DNA of 64,000 nt from Chloroflexi bacterium TSY (GCA_019217005.1 JAHBNG010000042.1:1-64000), one strand, 5' to 3'. Shown: positions 49,242 to 60,448, counted from the first letter of the stretch. Notes: generated by a model not told the origin, from the letters alone. Numbers and translations are program-made.

Positions 49242-49438
49242 AGTACAGTTCGTTTTTGCTTGATGATGGCAAAACGTTTATGCACTTCGTTATGCGAGCG
49301 AACGAAGAAGCCCAGAAGACCCTAAGCGAACTTCCTTCATTTCAGGAATTTCAGCGCCAATTGCGAGAGAGTGGTCCAGAAGTGCCGCCAAAAGCCGAAG
49401 ACCTTGCATTGGTGGGAGCCTCTTGGGATATCTTCTAA
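49242..49438 (+). pseudogene. Monooxygenase-like small gene, 3' part
   Basis: Codes KYSSFLLDDGKTFMHFVM..EEAQKTLSELPSF..FQ..L..SGPEVPPKAEDLALVGASWDIF and stops at 49436-49438. Joined to 47634-47745 it gives a ~103-residue ferredoxin-like (ABM/Dabb-type) small protein. Only this copy of the 3' half exists. Confidence 0.8.
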
Positions 49439-49470
49439 ATTGCCAGAGTGTTGATGCAAAAGCACAATGA

Positions 49471-49549
49471 CACAGAGATTCACTGAGAAAAGAGAGAAGC
49501 CAATAAGCTCTGAGATAACATGAACTGTTACGCTCTGTGAATCTCTGTG
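49471..49549. promoter_or_regulatory. 13-bp inverted repeat upstream of the sigma factor
   Basis: CACAGAGATTCAC (49471-49483) pairs with GTGAATCTCTGTG (49537-49549). It lies about 25 bp upstream of the sigma-factor start; it may be a terminator for the preceding gene or a regulatory site. Confidence 0.5.
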
Positions 49550-49571
49550 CAATTTTTATGCACAATTCAAT

Positions 49572-50438
49572 ATGAATAGGATAGAACAACCGAAAATGAA
49601 GACCCGCGACGAATCGGTTTTGAGTGACGAGGAACTTTTATTGCATGCGCGAAATGGTAACATCCGAGCCTTTCACACGCTGTTTGCCCAATTTCAGCCT
49701 CAACTTAAATCGTACCTTTACCGTCTTCTGGCAAATCGTAACGATATGGAAGATATGGCACAGGATGTTTTTATCGCCGCATTCGAGAACATCAAGACAT
49801 TTCGAGGGGAATCTACACTGAAATCATGGGTCTTTACGATTGCGACCAATAAGGCGCGCCGTCATCTCAAAAACGAGAATCGTTGGGCTCCTGATACGAT
49901 GGAACGAACGCGGGACCATGCCCATGCGCACCCTGATGTAATGGAGCTCCTTCATCAAACCAATCGATTGTCACCACAAGGAACATACGAAGTACGCGAA
50001 CATATTGATTACTGTTTTACATGTGTGTCAAAAATGCTACCGCTTAAAGAGCAAATTGTGCTTATCCTAGTCGACGTTTATCGTTTCAAAATTGCAGACG
50101 TGAGCCAAATTCTTGATGTGGGTGTCGGCGCCATCAAACATCTGCTCCGCAACGCCCGACAAACCATGATTCGGATTTTCGACGACACTTGTGCACTGGT
50201 GCACAAGAAGGGCGTGTGCGATCAATGCAGTCAGCTCAACGGTCGGTTCAACCCTGAGCAGGATCGGCAAGCTGAAGTGATGAAAATTAAATGGGTAAAG
50301 GAGCGGGATAAGCACAACACCGAAGAACTTCTGCGTCTGCGTACGGCTCTCGTTAGAGAGATCGATCCATTACAAGCAACTGGCTCAGATTTGCATGAGC
50401 TGTTCCTGAAATTCAATTACACTGTCAATCAAAATTGA
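49572..50438 (+). CDS. ECF-type RNA polymerase sigma factor
   Basis: 288 residues. Region 2 is AFHTLFAQFQPQLKSYLYRLLANRNDMEDMAQDVFIAAFENIKTFRGESTLKSWVFTIATNKARRHL (core and -10 recognition). Region 4 is MLPLKEQIVLILVDVYRFKIADVSQILDVGVGAIKHLLRNARQTM (-35 recognition). A longer than usual linker of about 50 residues and a ~90-residue C-terminal extension with CALVHKKGVCDQC, a potential metal-binding cysteine cluster, are unusual. No anti-sigma gene lies adjacent. Cys-containing extensions in some ECF groups regulate activity; this is inference here. Confidence 0.88.
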   Translation: MNRIEQPKMKTRDESVLSDEELLLHARNGNIRAFHTLFAQFQPQLKSYLYRLLANRNDMEDMAQDVFIAAFENIKTFRGESTLKSWVFTIATNKARRHLKNENRWAPDTMERTRDHAHAHPDVMELLHQTNRLSPQGTYEVREHIDYCFTCVSKMLPLKEQIVLILVDVYRFKIADVSQILDVGVGAIKHLLRNARQTMIRIFDDTCALVHKKGVCDQCSQLNGRFNPEQDRQAEVMKIKWVKERDKHNTEELLRLRTALVREIDPLQATGSDLHELFLKFNYTVNQN

Positions 50439-50452
50439 TGATAAATAATGGA

Positions 50453-52474
<2,022 letters not shown>

Positions 52475-52493
52475 GTCAAGCTATGATATAAAA

Positions 52494-54002
52494 TTAGTTA
52501 AGTATCCCCGATGCCGGTCTTGCGCGTTGTTTGGCCCATTCACGTAACCCTTCTATTTCCTCTTCCATCATGCGACTGAGGGGCACAGTCTCTTGTAGAA
52601 CATCGAGCAGATCTCCCATCTCTAAGGGGCGACGCTGATCAAATGCTTCGTAAAGTCCTGCTATCACTGCTTGTTCGATTTCGGCGCCCGACAACCCATC
52701 TGATGCCATTGCGAGTGAATATAAGTCAAACTGTTCTGGTGTACGATTTCTTTTTTCTAGGTGAATCTTCCAAATGTCAGAACGTTCACTGGCATCGGGT
52801 AAATCGACGAAAAAGATTTCATCAAAACGTCCTTTACGGACCAATTCGGGTGGCAATTGTGTCACGCTGTTGGCAGTGGCAATGACGAAGACGGGCGCAT
52901 TTTTTTCTTGGAGCCAGGTAATAAAGCTGCCAAAGACACGAGCTGCAGTCCCCGCGTCACTTACGTTACTGGACCCGACGCCAGAGAAACCCTTCTCGAT
53001 CTCATCCACCCAAAGCACCACGGGTGCGATGCTCTCGGCGATCCGAATGGCGTTGCGTAAATTTTCTTCGCTGGATCCAACGAGGGAGGCAAAAAGTCGA
53101 CCTACGTCGAGCCGCAATAAGGGCAACCGCCAGGAGTTGGCGACTGACTTGGCGATCAAAGATTTGCCACAACCTTGGACGCCAACCAGAAGAATTCCTT
53201 TGGGTTCCGGCAAACCAAAGTCCCGCGCTTCTTTGCTAAAAGCACGTACTCGCTTGCGTAGCCATTCTTTCAGCGTGCTCAATCCCCCCACGCTTCTCAT
53301 CTGTTCTGAGCTGTCGTAAAACTCTAGCAAACCGCTTTTTCTGATGATCTGTTGCTTTTCGGCCGAAACCGATTCGATGGCATCTCCATCGAGCTGACCA
53401 CCCGCCTCGATGACGGCCTTGGCAATGGCGTTCGTGGCTTCGCTTTGCGTCAAGCCCAAGCACGCTTGTGTGAGACGGGTGCGCTGACGTTTATCAAGCG
53501 TCACTTTGGCTTTGGTTTTGTTTTGCGTCGATTTGCGAAGACTCTTAATGATATTGTCGAGTAATCGTTCCAGTTGCATTGAATCTGGTAGGGCAAAATC
53601 AACGACCGTAACTTCTTTCTCCAATTCAGGCGGAATGTTGAGAACAGGCCCCAAGAGCAAGACAGTCTTTTCGCTTGTCCCAAGAGCGAAAGCAATTTCT
53701 CGCAATCGGCGGACAATGTTTTGATCTTTGAGAAACGGATGGAAGTCTCGTAATACCCAGATTGCCGCCTCCTCAAATTCGTCGACTGAAGAAAGTAGCG
53801 CTAGCGGATCTCGTTTGCCAGAATCAATACTATTTGGCACCGCGGGATTGACAACCCCTTGTGTCACACTCCAGAGAAAGAGCCTCTTTTTTTGAGCGGT
53901 GGCCAGAGCTTCAATTTCATCCAGTGCACGCGCTTCTTCTGGTGTAACGATCCAGAGAAGAGGGTAACGAGCGCGGATATAGATATCTAGTTCTTTTTGC
54001 AT
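52494..54002 (-). CDS. AAA+ ATPase, Ycf46/FtsH-like
   Basis: 502 residues. The N-terminal ~240 residues are a degenerate P-loop-like region ([17 protein letters not shown]) characteristic of Ycf46-type proteins. The C-terminal AAA+ core has [18 protein letters not shown] (Walker A), [13 protein letters not shown] (Walker B), VFVIATANS (sensor 1) and [17 protein letters not shown] (Arg finger region), then a lid with [18 protein letters not shown]. No protease domain, so an unfoldase/remodeller. It lies 4 bp after the TerB-N-like gene and 19 bp before the helicase gene, a tight operon. Confidence 0.92.
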   Translation of the reverse strand: MQKELDIYIRARYPLLWIVTPEEARALDEIEALATAQKKRLFLWSVTQGVVNPAVPNSIDSGKRDPLALLSSVDEFEEAAIWVLRDFHPFLKDQNIVRRLREIAFALGTSEKTVLLLGPVLNIPPELEKEVTVVDFALPDSMQLERLLDNIIKSLRKSTQNKTKAKVTLDKRQRTRLTQACLGLTQSEATNAIAKAVIEAGGQLDGDAIESVSAEKQQIIRKSGLLEFYDSSEQMRSVGGLSTLKEWLRKRVRAFSKEARDFGLPEPKGILLVGVQGCGKSLIAKSVANSWRLPLLRLDVGRLFASLVGSSEENLRNAIRIAESIAPVVLWVDEIEKGFSGVGSSNVSDAGTAARVFGSFITWLQEKNAPVFVIATANSVTQLPPELVRKGRFDEIFFVDLPDASERSDIWKIHLEKRNRTPEQFDLYSLAMASDGLSGAEIEQAVIAGLYEAFDQRRPLEMGDLLDVLQETVPLSRMMEEEIEGLREWAKQRARPASGILN

Positions 54003-54006
54003 AAGG

Positions 54007-55197
54007 TCATCTCAGGTACTGTGAATAAGGCCAGATCTTCCATTTTTCTAATTCCTCACCCCGTAGATAGACATGCACGGTTGACCAATTCTGTACATAG
54101 TCCCACAATACCCAGAAGTGGCGGATCTCGCGTTTGTGAAAGATGAGACGATAGACCATATTGCGATCTTCGTCCATCAACTGCCGAAAACCTGGTCGTT
54201 TTTTGGCTTGGTGGAGCACGTAGTCGAAGTACTCTGAACGACTATGCCCAAATTCGAGAACTAGCTGCCAAACATCTTCTGGCATTTCTTCTTCTGTGTC
54301 TCTATTTTCGACATCCTTGCTGTTCACAAGCCCCATTGGTTCCAATTTTTCTTCAGCTGTGAGTTCTGCCAGTTCATGTAGATACGGCTCCAAAATCAAA
54401 CGCAAATTTGGTTGGGGCACAGCAAAGCGCAAATCCCGATGAGCGCAGCGCCAAGGGCGTGGTTTTTTCTCATCATTAGAGAGCTGTTCTAACCCGTATG
54501 CAAGCAGTTCCTGACCCAATGTTTCTTGTAGCGAAGACAATCTCATGGTCATGATGTCGCTAGAAGGTTCATCTTGGATTCCTATCCAATACTTGAGTAA
54601 TTGTCTGAGCAGGGCCGGCGTTGTTTTTTCGCGTAGTAGTGCTAGATGACCGACAGCAGTCGTGAAGAGGTTGACATGCACGAAACCTTGAGCGATCCAA
54701 GCACTGAGGCGTTTGCCATCCTGCAGCAGCCAGAGGCCGAGCAGAATCGCACGACTCAGCGCCTGATTGTCGCGCCACTCAGATGATGATTGCAAATACT
54801 GTAGGCTCAACAATGTATCTTGCGTTTTGTTGTTCTGTTGGATAAGATTGGTTTCTAAATGCGCAAGATAGAGATTCTGAAAGGCTAGCGGTGCCGTTGC
54901 GGTTGGTTGCTGTAGCCATTGCAGAAACAGATAACGCTGTTCCGGAGTTAACCCAGCATAGCCTAAACTGGGATGAGGGATGGGAATCGTGTCGCCCTCA
55001 TTAGGCGGTGTAATAATGAGGTTTGTATCAACTTGCGCGTAGTCATTATCAGGCTCAATTTTTTGAACTGACAATGCTTCGAGCTTATATATACCCAAAT
55101 TGAACGTATCACAGAGCACTTGGTGAGCAGGTTTCGATTGCCCAGCGATGCGTACAAGAGGATTCTTGATTTCGGGTCGTACTGCTTGCTTACTCAT
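54007..55197 (-). CDS. TerB-N-like domain protein
   Basis: 396 residues from the ATG at 55197; a longer version from 55278 would include implausible leader residues inside the terminator region. Around residues 75-115 the sequence [21 protein letters not shown]...[10 protein letters not shown] matches the pattern of TerB N-terminal (TerB-N) domains (Ltp.QR..YL.WL..G......FLy..gLE). The rest is helical and unrecognised, with an acidic EEEMPED stretch near residue 320. TerB-N proteins occur in tellurite-resistance-like stress/defence systems, often with ATPases and helicases, as here. Confidence 0.65.
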   Translation of the reverse strand: MSKQAVRPEIKNPLVRIAGQSKPAHQVLCDTFNLGIYKLEALSVQKIEPDNDYAQVDTNLIITPPNEGDTIPIPHPSLGYAGLTPEQRYLFLQWLQQPTATAPLAFQNLYLAHLETNLIQQNNKTQDTLLSLQYLQSSSEWRDNQALSRAILLGLWLLQDGKRLSAWIAQGFVHVNLFTTAVGHLALLREKTTPALLRQLLKYWIGIQDEPSSDIMTMRLSSLQETLGQELLAYGLEQLSNDEKKPRPWRCAHRDLRFAVPQPNLRLILEPYLHELAELTAEEKLEPMGLVNSKDVENRDTEEEMPEDVWQLVLEFGHSRSEYFDYVLHQAKKRPGFRQLMDEDRNMVYRLIFHKREIRHFWVLWDYVQNWSTVHVYLRGEELEKWKIWPYSQYLR

Positions 55198-55250
55198 GCT
55201 CGTAATTGTACAAGCATGAGAGGATATGTTCAATATTAAAAGATGCATAT

Positions 55251-55295
55251 GAGCCGCACAATGATCTATCCATTGCAAAGATCATTGTGCGGCTC
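55251..55295 (-). terminator. Strong hairpin terminator between the small gene and the TerB-N operon
   Basis: Perfect 17-bp arms 55251-55267 and 55279-55295 with an 11-base loop, followed on the minus strand by a CATCTTTT tract. It would end transcription of the 55311-55637 gene before the operon start at 55197. Confidence 0.7.
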
Positions 55296-55310
55296 GTATC
55301 TTTAACGCGC

Positions 55311-55637
55311 TTACCACGCTGGTTTGGCTTCAAAACCAAGGACAATATTGAATGGAGAGCGGTGAGGTTGGTTTTCTGTCAGCGCAGATGCAGTCTCATT
55401 TTGCCGTATCATCTTGGTTGAGGTGGGACCGACTTCTGTGATAGCTTGACGAGCACTCATCATAGAACGATTTATATCTTTCTTGTGGACGTGCTTTGAG
55501 TAGATGGGTCCAAGTCGTCGATCGAACCCGAATTTGCCACCTAATCCATTCGTAAATCCGTTTCCAGAACCTGAGTAACCGTTTTCATTGATGGCACTAA
55601 ACACACGATTTATGATCATTCGTAGGCGTGTAGACAT
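55311..55637 (-). CDS. Small protein of unknown function
   Basis: 108 residues; ATG at 55637 with AAGGA 10 bp upstream. The N-terminal third is Gly/Ser/Asn-rich (NGYSGSGNGFTNGLGGKFGF), the rest polar. No domain recognised. A strong terminator follows directly, and a long inverted repeat lies upstream, both supporting an expressed transcript. Confidence 0.5.
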   Translation of the reverse strand: MSTRLRMIINRVFSAINENGYSGSGNGFTNGLGGKFGFDRRLGPIYSKHVHKKDINRSMMSARQAITEVGPTSTKMIRQNETASALTENQPHRSPFNIVLGFEAKPAW

Positions 55638-55714
55638 AACTATGTTTCCTTGCTTCCGGACTGATTTTACCGTCTATACTTTCAGCGTTCACCTCTGTGG
55701 TTGTTTATGAAGCG

Positions 55715-55779
55715 GCATTAAATGAGTTTAACATGCTATTCTCGGATGAAACGAAGAAACTGTTAAACTCATTTAATGC
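55715..55779. promoter_or_regulatory. 19-bp perfect inverted repeat
   Basis: GCATTAAATGAGTTTAACA (55715-55733) and its exact complement (55761-55779) with a 27-base loop, in the space between the 55887 and 55311 genes. A terminator of the upstream gene or an operator are both possible. Confidence 0.6.
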
Positions 55780-55886
55780 TCATTCCCTACATGATTTATT
55801 CATATCTGTAAGCCAGCCCCAACCGCTGATGAGTTATTGACGTTTGCAATTGACTCACTTTGTTGGCCCATTGTGGTTTGTTCAAT

Positions 55887-56312
55887 TCAAAGCGCCTCTT
55901 CCTGTTGACGGTTCTTTGCAATTATCTCGTTTCCATTAGACTTTGATTCGTCTGCGCGAACTGTAGCTTGCTCCAACGCTCGACGTCTCTCCTGTTCATC
56001 GAGAGGCATTAGGCGCTCATCTGAATTGCCATCGTCCTCTTCGACGTCCAGAAGCTCATCCCAGAGATCGGGATCGTCATAATCTAACCCAACTAAGTCC
56101 ATGTTACGCGGTAACCACTGTTTTGTGCGTGGTGTGGTCGAGTTGTGATTGTGCTTCAGTTGCTTCTTGGTTTTTTGTAGCGGTCGACGGTGCCTGTCGG
56201 TTGTTCGCTCTTGTCGTTTCTGCGCAATTCGTTCCTTCTTTCGACGACTGTGCTTATTTTGCGTGGTGCGTTTGTTTTGCTTGCTCTTGCTCTTATTTTT
56301 GTGATTGCTCAC
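55887..56312 (-). CDS. Hypothetical protein with basic N-terminus and acidic C-terminus
   Basis: About 141 residues from the GTG at 56312, which has GGAGA 9 bp upstream (an ATG at 56330 is an alternative). Residues 1-60 are extremely rich in Lys, Arg and Gln (HKNKSKSKQNKRTT); residues ~75-105 are acidic (DDPDLWDELLDVEEDDGN). This resembles nucleic-acid-binding disordered tails. No family recognised. IS-D inserted just upstream, at 56339. Confidence 0.5.
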   Translation of the reverse strand: MSNHKNKSKSKQNKRTTQNKHSRRKKERIAQKRQERTTDRHRRPLQKTKKQLKHNHNSTTPRTKQWLPRNMDLVGLDYDDPDLWDELLDVEEDDGNSDERLMPLDEQERRRALEQATVRADESKSNGNEIIAKNRQQEEAL

Positions 56313-56338
56313 TGGATCGTTTCTCCACATTCATAATA

Positions 56339-57832
56339 CTTTACTTTCTGGTAAAGGCTTGAGTGACAAAGGGCAAACCGAAAGGGGCGGAAAAAAGAAT
56401 CCACCCTGAAAAAACGGGATAAAATGTAAAAATAGTGCTCGGCTAGTTTAAGCAGCGGCATTGAGGCGGCGATGAGCGAGAACGCCTTTAGGGAAATGGT
56501 GTGAAACCGAGGCCTTTTTCCGAAAGTCAGGGTCGAGTTGGTCAGGAGTTGGAAAAAGAGCACTCGAGAGAACACGGCGCAGCCTGCCGGGAGTGGCTTG
56601 AGGCTCTCGATCCCAGTAGCCAGTCGGTATGGGAGGAAGAGAAGCGGCTAAATGGGAAAGAAGATTGCCAGCCAGCAGCCCCAGTTCAGGTAAGCGGAAA
56701 CAAGCCTCATTGGCATGAACAAATTGACGATGTAAGCCAATCATCTGCTTGGAAGCCAAGGGGGGAGGTTCAACAGGCCAGCGTTCCAGGTAGACAAGAT
56801 AAATGGTTTCAGGCTGCAAAGTCATAACGGTCGCCAAAACCAAAGGTGTGTTGTAGGCCGGATCCTGAATGACGTAAATCGAGTAGGTACGGTTGGCTGT
56901 ATCCACCTTGGTTGTTCTGGGGACGAGATTGTGCCATGCTTGATAGCAAATCAGGCGACCACTATAGAGAAAGCGACCAGACGAGTCCGGAGTTGTAGCC
57001 TCGAGTCGCTTTCCTTATAGCTGCGAGAGAGCGGACGCACAATATCACCATATTCAGGTGGTCTGCCTTTTTCTTTGCGTTTGGGGAACTCATTGCGGCG
57101 CACTGTGCAGTTAATGGCTTCCCGCAGGACAAATCGGTCGACGTCGCTTTCTAGCATTTCTCTGATTGTAAACCCGGCATCGACCACCGCCACTTCGTCT
57201 GACTCCAGTGATTTCTTCGTCTCTGTCAGCAGCTTTTTCCGAAACTCACTTTCCTTTGTTCCAACCGTGCATCTCATGATTGCCTTGAGCAGTGGCACTC
57301 GCTTCCCGCCTATCTCCCCGAGCTTATCATCACTCCAAAGATGAGCGCGGCAATGCCCGACGAGCCGTTGAGTTATAGAGTCGGTTCACTTTCCTTGCAG
57401 CTTCGGTCGCCAGAACCCTGTGATATCTATGCTTTTCACTCGGTACCCTTCTAACTTTTTTGCCTCCCATTCCCTTTCCACTTCTTCTTGCCACGACCCC
57501 AGCAGACTTGTGATATCCCATGATCCATATCGAAAGCTCCACCAGCTTCGCCGGAGCTCCTCATCTTCAAACCCGCTTTCTTTCAATGCGCTATGGATTG
57601 CTCCTCGACTTTTCAGAAACGACCCATTCAGCATTGCCCACATCAGACGCATTACATTTACGTTTGTTCCCATCGGCGTTACTTGCAATACATTCATCAG
57701 TACTGCTATAGTTATTTCTGGCGCGGTTAGCATTCCTTCCTCCTTTTTGGGTTCTCTACCTTTAGGATGAACTGCTAACCGCTTTTTGTCACATTTCTCA
57801 CCTCATCTCTTTTCTTTTACCAGAAAGTAAAG
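56339..57832 (-). mobile_element. IS-D: fourth, degenerate IS copy, inverted
   Basis: 1,494 bp, same termini in inverted orientation. The target duplication TAATA is at 56334-56338 and 57833-57837. It has more substitutions and indels than copies A-C, including a 9-bp duplication (CTCCACCAG-type) near 57538. Confidence 0.92.
56448..57733 (-). pseudogene. Transposase of IS-D (multiple frameshifts)
   Basis: Fragments of the same 428-residue transposase lie in at least three frames (57733-57386, 57298-56951, 56906-56448). The catalytic motifs are recognisable (VVDAGF, YLERWPVEPPPLASK) but cannot be translated as one protein. Confidence 0.85.
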
Positions 57833-57841
57833 TAATATAGA

Positions 57842-57919
57842 GTGTGTACCACAAAGGTGTGTAAATGAAGCAGGTTCTCTGACTAAGTGTTCTCCATTTG
57901 CACACTTTGGGACACACTG
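57842..57919. repeat. Palindromic intergenic repeat
   Basis: GTGTGTACCACAAAGGTGTGTAAATG... CATTTGCACACTTTGGGACACAC, the best-preserved member of the palindromic family, with the same TTCTCTGACTAAGTG loop as the copy at 19277. Confidence 0.75.
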
Positions 57920-57931
57920 CTTAATATAGGC

Positions 57932-57956
57932 GATCCGGTAAAGATCACACCGGATC
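57932..57956 (-). terminator. Hairpin after the 31-residue gene
   Basis: GATCCGGT/ACCGGATC stem (57932-57939, 57949-57956) right after the stop of the small gene; no T-run, so termination is uncertain. Confidence 0.4.
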
Positions 57957-57961
57957 TGGCC

Positions 57962-58057
57962 TTAGATTTGAATTCGTTCGAACGGTAGGCGTTCGACCTC
58001 TTGTCGTTGTGAATCACTCCATACATTGACTTGCATTTGTTTTGTTGTCTGAAGCAT
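57962..58057 (-). CDS. 31-residue peptide with a strong ribosome-binding site
   Basis: ATG at 58057 is preceded by AAAGGAGG with 8-bp spacing, among the best ribosome-binding sites in the window. The peptide is polar, MLQTTKQMQVNVWSD then QRQEVERLPFERIQI; no signal peptide. A hairpin follows. It is downstream of the ABC-F gene on the same strand. Function unknown; a peptide precursor or small regulatory protein are possibilities only. Confidence 0.5.
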   Translation of the reverse strand: MLQTTKQMQVNVWSDSQRQEVERLPFERIQI

Positions 58058-58236
58058 AAACTTAACCTCCTTTGTCGATAAAGCTTTCAATCTGGTTTGT
58101 CCAGCTCTCAATGAGCCTGAATAGAGTAGCGGTTTGTTTTGCACAATAATAAATATCACTTTGTGAACTTATCTGATGTAAAAATACATAAATTCGCAAG
58201 ATGAGTTCTATTGTCTGGGTCAAACTTGAAGTTCAT

Positions 58237-58899
58237 CTAATTGATCAACTTCTGCTTTAATTCTTGATAGCGTTGCCATCCACCCAAATATCGCTTTAAC
58301 TGACCATGTTCTAATTCCCAAATCTCTGAAAGTTCCTCATCACGCGTAAAGCGCTCAATAAAGTGTCTGTCATGAGAAATCGCTATGATTGCACCGCGAA
58401 AATTGAGTAAAGCTTGCTCAAATTGTTCTAAGACGTCGAGACTGATGTGATTCGTCGGCTCGTCTAACAGAAGAATATTGGCTCGTTGTCCAATTAGTTG
58501 GGCGATCTGTAATTTTCGCTGTTGACCAATGCTCAAAGTAGTTGCGCTCTTACTGAGATCTTCATAACGAAAGAGCCCATAACGCAGGAGTTCTGCCTTA
58601 AGTTCTTCCCATTCTCCCACGCGATTGCCACGAAATGCCTCAAAGAGCGTACTCTGGCTATTCAAAGTCTCCTGTTCTTGATCCAAATAGCCTAAAACAA
58701 CACTTTTCGCAATATCGAGGTAACCTGCATCTGGCGTTTCGTAACCTGCGAGAATCTTCAACAAAGTGCTCTTGCCTGCTCCATTGGGCCCAATCAGAAC
58801 AACACGGCTATTCGATCCCAATGAAAAATCGACCTCGTGTAGAACCGTCTGAGTGCCGAAAGATACCGTCAGGTCTGCGACATAGATCGGTAGCTTATT
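58237..58899 (-). pseudogene. ABC-F ATPase, C-terminal ABC domain (separated by a MITE)
   Basis: Second ATP-binding domain: GPNGAGKSTLLKILAG (Walker A), LSIGQQRKLQIAQLI (signature), ILLLDEPTNHISLDVLE (Walker B, ABC-F-type DEPTNH), ISHDRHFI. It continues the 59030-60100 protein exactly: LANKL-PIYVADLTVSFG when the MITE and one AGCTTATT repeat are removed. A TTG within the MITE (58911) could start this piece as a separate protein, without an evident ribosome-binding site. Confidence 0.88.
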
Positions 58900-59054
58900 G
58901 GGGTGGTTCAAAATTAGGTTTACACTTTTGATATATAGACAAAAATCTATATGAGACCGTTTTCTCTCTGAGAACCGGCGAAATCAGAGAATATAAACGT
59001 TCTTTCTGTTTCTAAAAGTGTAAACCTATCTATCCAGCTAAAATGAACCACCCC
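58900..59054. mobile_element. 155-bp MITE inserted in the ABC-F gene
   Basis: GGGGTGGTTCA termini, inner AGGTTTACACTTTT repeats. Target duplication AGCTTATT at 58892-58899 and 59055-59062. It is essentially identical to the copy in the IS1380-like element at 34730, so this transposition was recent. Confidence 0.95.
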
Positions 59055-60100
59055 AGCTTATTGGCTAAAAATTCGGGGTCAAAATCTGGATTGATCGTGA
59101 GTTCTGATGGTGGTTTGGGAATCGGTTCTGCCTGGATGCGACGTAGCTTCTCCTCTGCTGCCCGTACATTGCGCGAGATTGTATCCTGGACGCGTCCGCC
59201 TTTGTGATCATATGCCATCTTGTCACCATCTCGTGGGGGCCGATTGTGTGCGACGCGTCGAGCTTTCCCGCTAATGATGCGACGGAGTTGCCAGATCTCC
59301 TCCTGCTGTTCCCAGTAGCGTTCCACCCATTGAACCCGCTCGTCTGCTTTTGCTTTGGCGTAAAATTCATAGTCACCACTATAGAATTTGACCTGATGTG
59401 AGTGTTCATCGACTTCGACAATAGAGGCGACTGTTTGATTGAGAAAATACCGATCATGAGAGACTGCAAAAATCGCACCGGAAAAGCTTTGGAGATATCC
59501 TTCGAGCCATTCGAGGGCAATAAAATCCAGATGGTTTGTTGGTTCATCCAATAACAGTAGATCAGGCTGGCCCAAAAGAAGGGCGGCCAAACTTACACGA
59601 GTTTTTTCACCACCAGATAGCGTTGAAATGGGGCGCTGTCGTTCAATATGGTTGACATGAAGTCCAGTTAACACTTGCTCCAAGAGCCGTTCGATCGCAT
59701 AGCCATTTTGTTGCTCAAAGCGTTCGGCCAACTGGCTATATTCAGCCAGAATCTCTGGTAAATGATGACTGTCCGTTGCCATTTTGCTTTCCAGTGACCT
59801 CATTTGCTGTTCTATCAGTTTCAGCTCGTTGAATGGCTGGTCTAGCAACTGTGCGACAGTAAGTTTTTCGGCAGTCGCTAACGTCTGTGGTAGATAACCG
59901 ATTTGTTTCCCTTCGGTTAGGGAAAGGGTTCCGCTATCGGGTTCTACTTCGCCAACAATGATTTTGAGCAATGTTGATTTTCCAGCTCCATTTGCTCCCA
60001 CGAGGCCAATTTTCTGTCCAACATGTATTGTGAGCGACACATTGTCCAACACCTGTTGATGGCCAAAGGTTTTGGATATTTGATCAATTGAAAGTAACAT
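59030..60100 (-). CDS. ABC-F ATPase, N-terminal domain and linker (truncated by a MITE)
   Basis: 356 residues; the last ~7 (GWFILAG) are encoded by the MITE. First ABC domain: GLVGANGAGKSTLLKII (Walker A), LSGGEKTRVSLAALLL (signature), LLLLDEPTNHLDFIALEWLE (Walker B), VSHDRYFL. The long charged inter-domain linker (QWVERYWEQQEEIWQLRR...RNVRAAEEKLRRIQ), the hallmark of ABC-F proteins acting on the ribosome, is complete. ABC-F proteins are soluble translation factors, some giving resistance to ribosome-targeting antibiotics. Splitting of the two ATP-binding halves should abolish function unless they reassemble. Confidence 0.9.
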   Translation of the reverse strand: MLLSIDQISKTFGHQQVLDNVSLTIHVGQKIGLVGANGAGKSTLLKIIVGEVEPDSGTLSLTEGKQIGYLPQTLATAEKLTVAQLLDQPFNELKLIEQQMRSLESKMATDSHHLPEILAEYSQLAERFEQQNGYAIERLLEQVLTGLHVNHIERQRPISTLSGGEKTRVSLAALLLGQPDLLLLDEPTNHLDFIALEWLEGYLQSFSGAIFAVSHDRYFLNQTVASIVEVDEHSHQVKFYSGDYEFYAKAKADERVQWVERYWEQQEEIWQLRRIISGKARRVAHNRPPRDGDKMAYDHKGGRVQDTISRNVRAAEEKLRRIQAEPIPKPPSELTINPDFDPEFLANKLGWFILAG

Positions 60101-60131
60101 AATTCCAAAGGCTCAAAAGCACTTCTTAACA

Positions 60132-60171
60132 ACAAAAAACGGCCATCGAGTCGACTGACCCATGGCCGTTT
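60132..60171 (-). terminator. Intrinsic terminator in the leader of the ABC-F gene
   Basis: AAACGGCCAT (60137-60146) pairs with ATGGCCGTTT (60162-60171). Read on the minus strand the stem is followed by a TTTTTTGTTGTT tract. It lies about 30 bp before the ABC-F start, so it would stop transcription before the gene unless relieved. Confidence 0.75.
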
Positions 60172-60379
60172 GTGCTTTGGATGTTACTCTTGTACTGGAA
60201 CATCTTGCGTGTCTTGACAAAACAGAACGACCACGGTGCAGAGCGTCCGTAGCCGCTTAATCCTATACTGAGCAATGCCCTCAAACACCTTTACAGAAGC
60301 AAAGGTACAGCGTTGAGTTGATGCGTGGCATATAAACGTAGGATGTAGGAACTTTGCGTTGGTGTTGATCCCGCAAGAT

Positions 60380-60448
60380 CTAACAAATGTGCGGCAAGTA
60401 CGCTCTTAAATTGCAGTTGGATACTTTGTTTGTATGAGTTGATTTCAT
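60380..60448 (-). CDS. Possible 22-residue leader peptide upstream of the ABC-F gene
   Basis: ATG at 60448 with AAAGGAGG at 60460-60467 (11-bp spacing) and stop TAG at 60380-60382. The peptide is polar with Lys, Asn and two Cys (MKSTHTNKVSNCN..). Together with the terminator at 60132 it makes a leader like those regulating antibiotic-resistance ABC-F genes. A second open frame overlaps it, so coding is not certain. Confidence 0.4.
   Translation of the reverse strand: MKSTHTNKVSNCNLRAYLPHIC

Noticed and set aside
55197..55278. Longer start for the TerB-N-like protein at 55278
   Set aside because: It would place the first codons inside the terminator hairpin of the upstream gene and add residues without family support.
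60150..60440. Longer protein gene on the minus strand (two overlapping open frames ending near 60310 and 60187)
   Set aside because: Neither has a plausible start codon linked to the strong ribosome-binding site, and joining them needs at least one frameshift; the leader-peptide reading is simpler.
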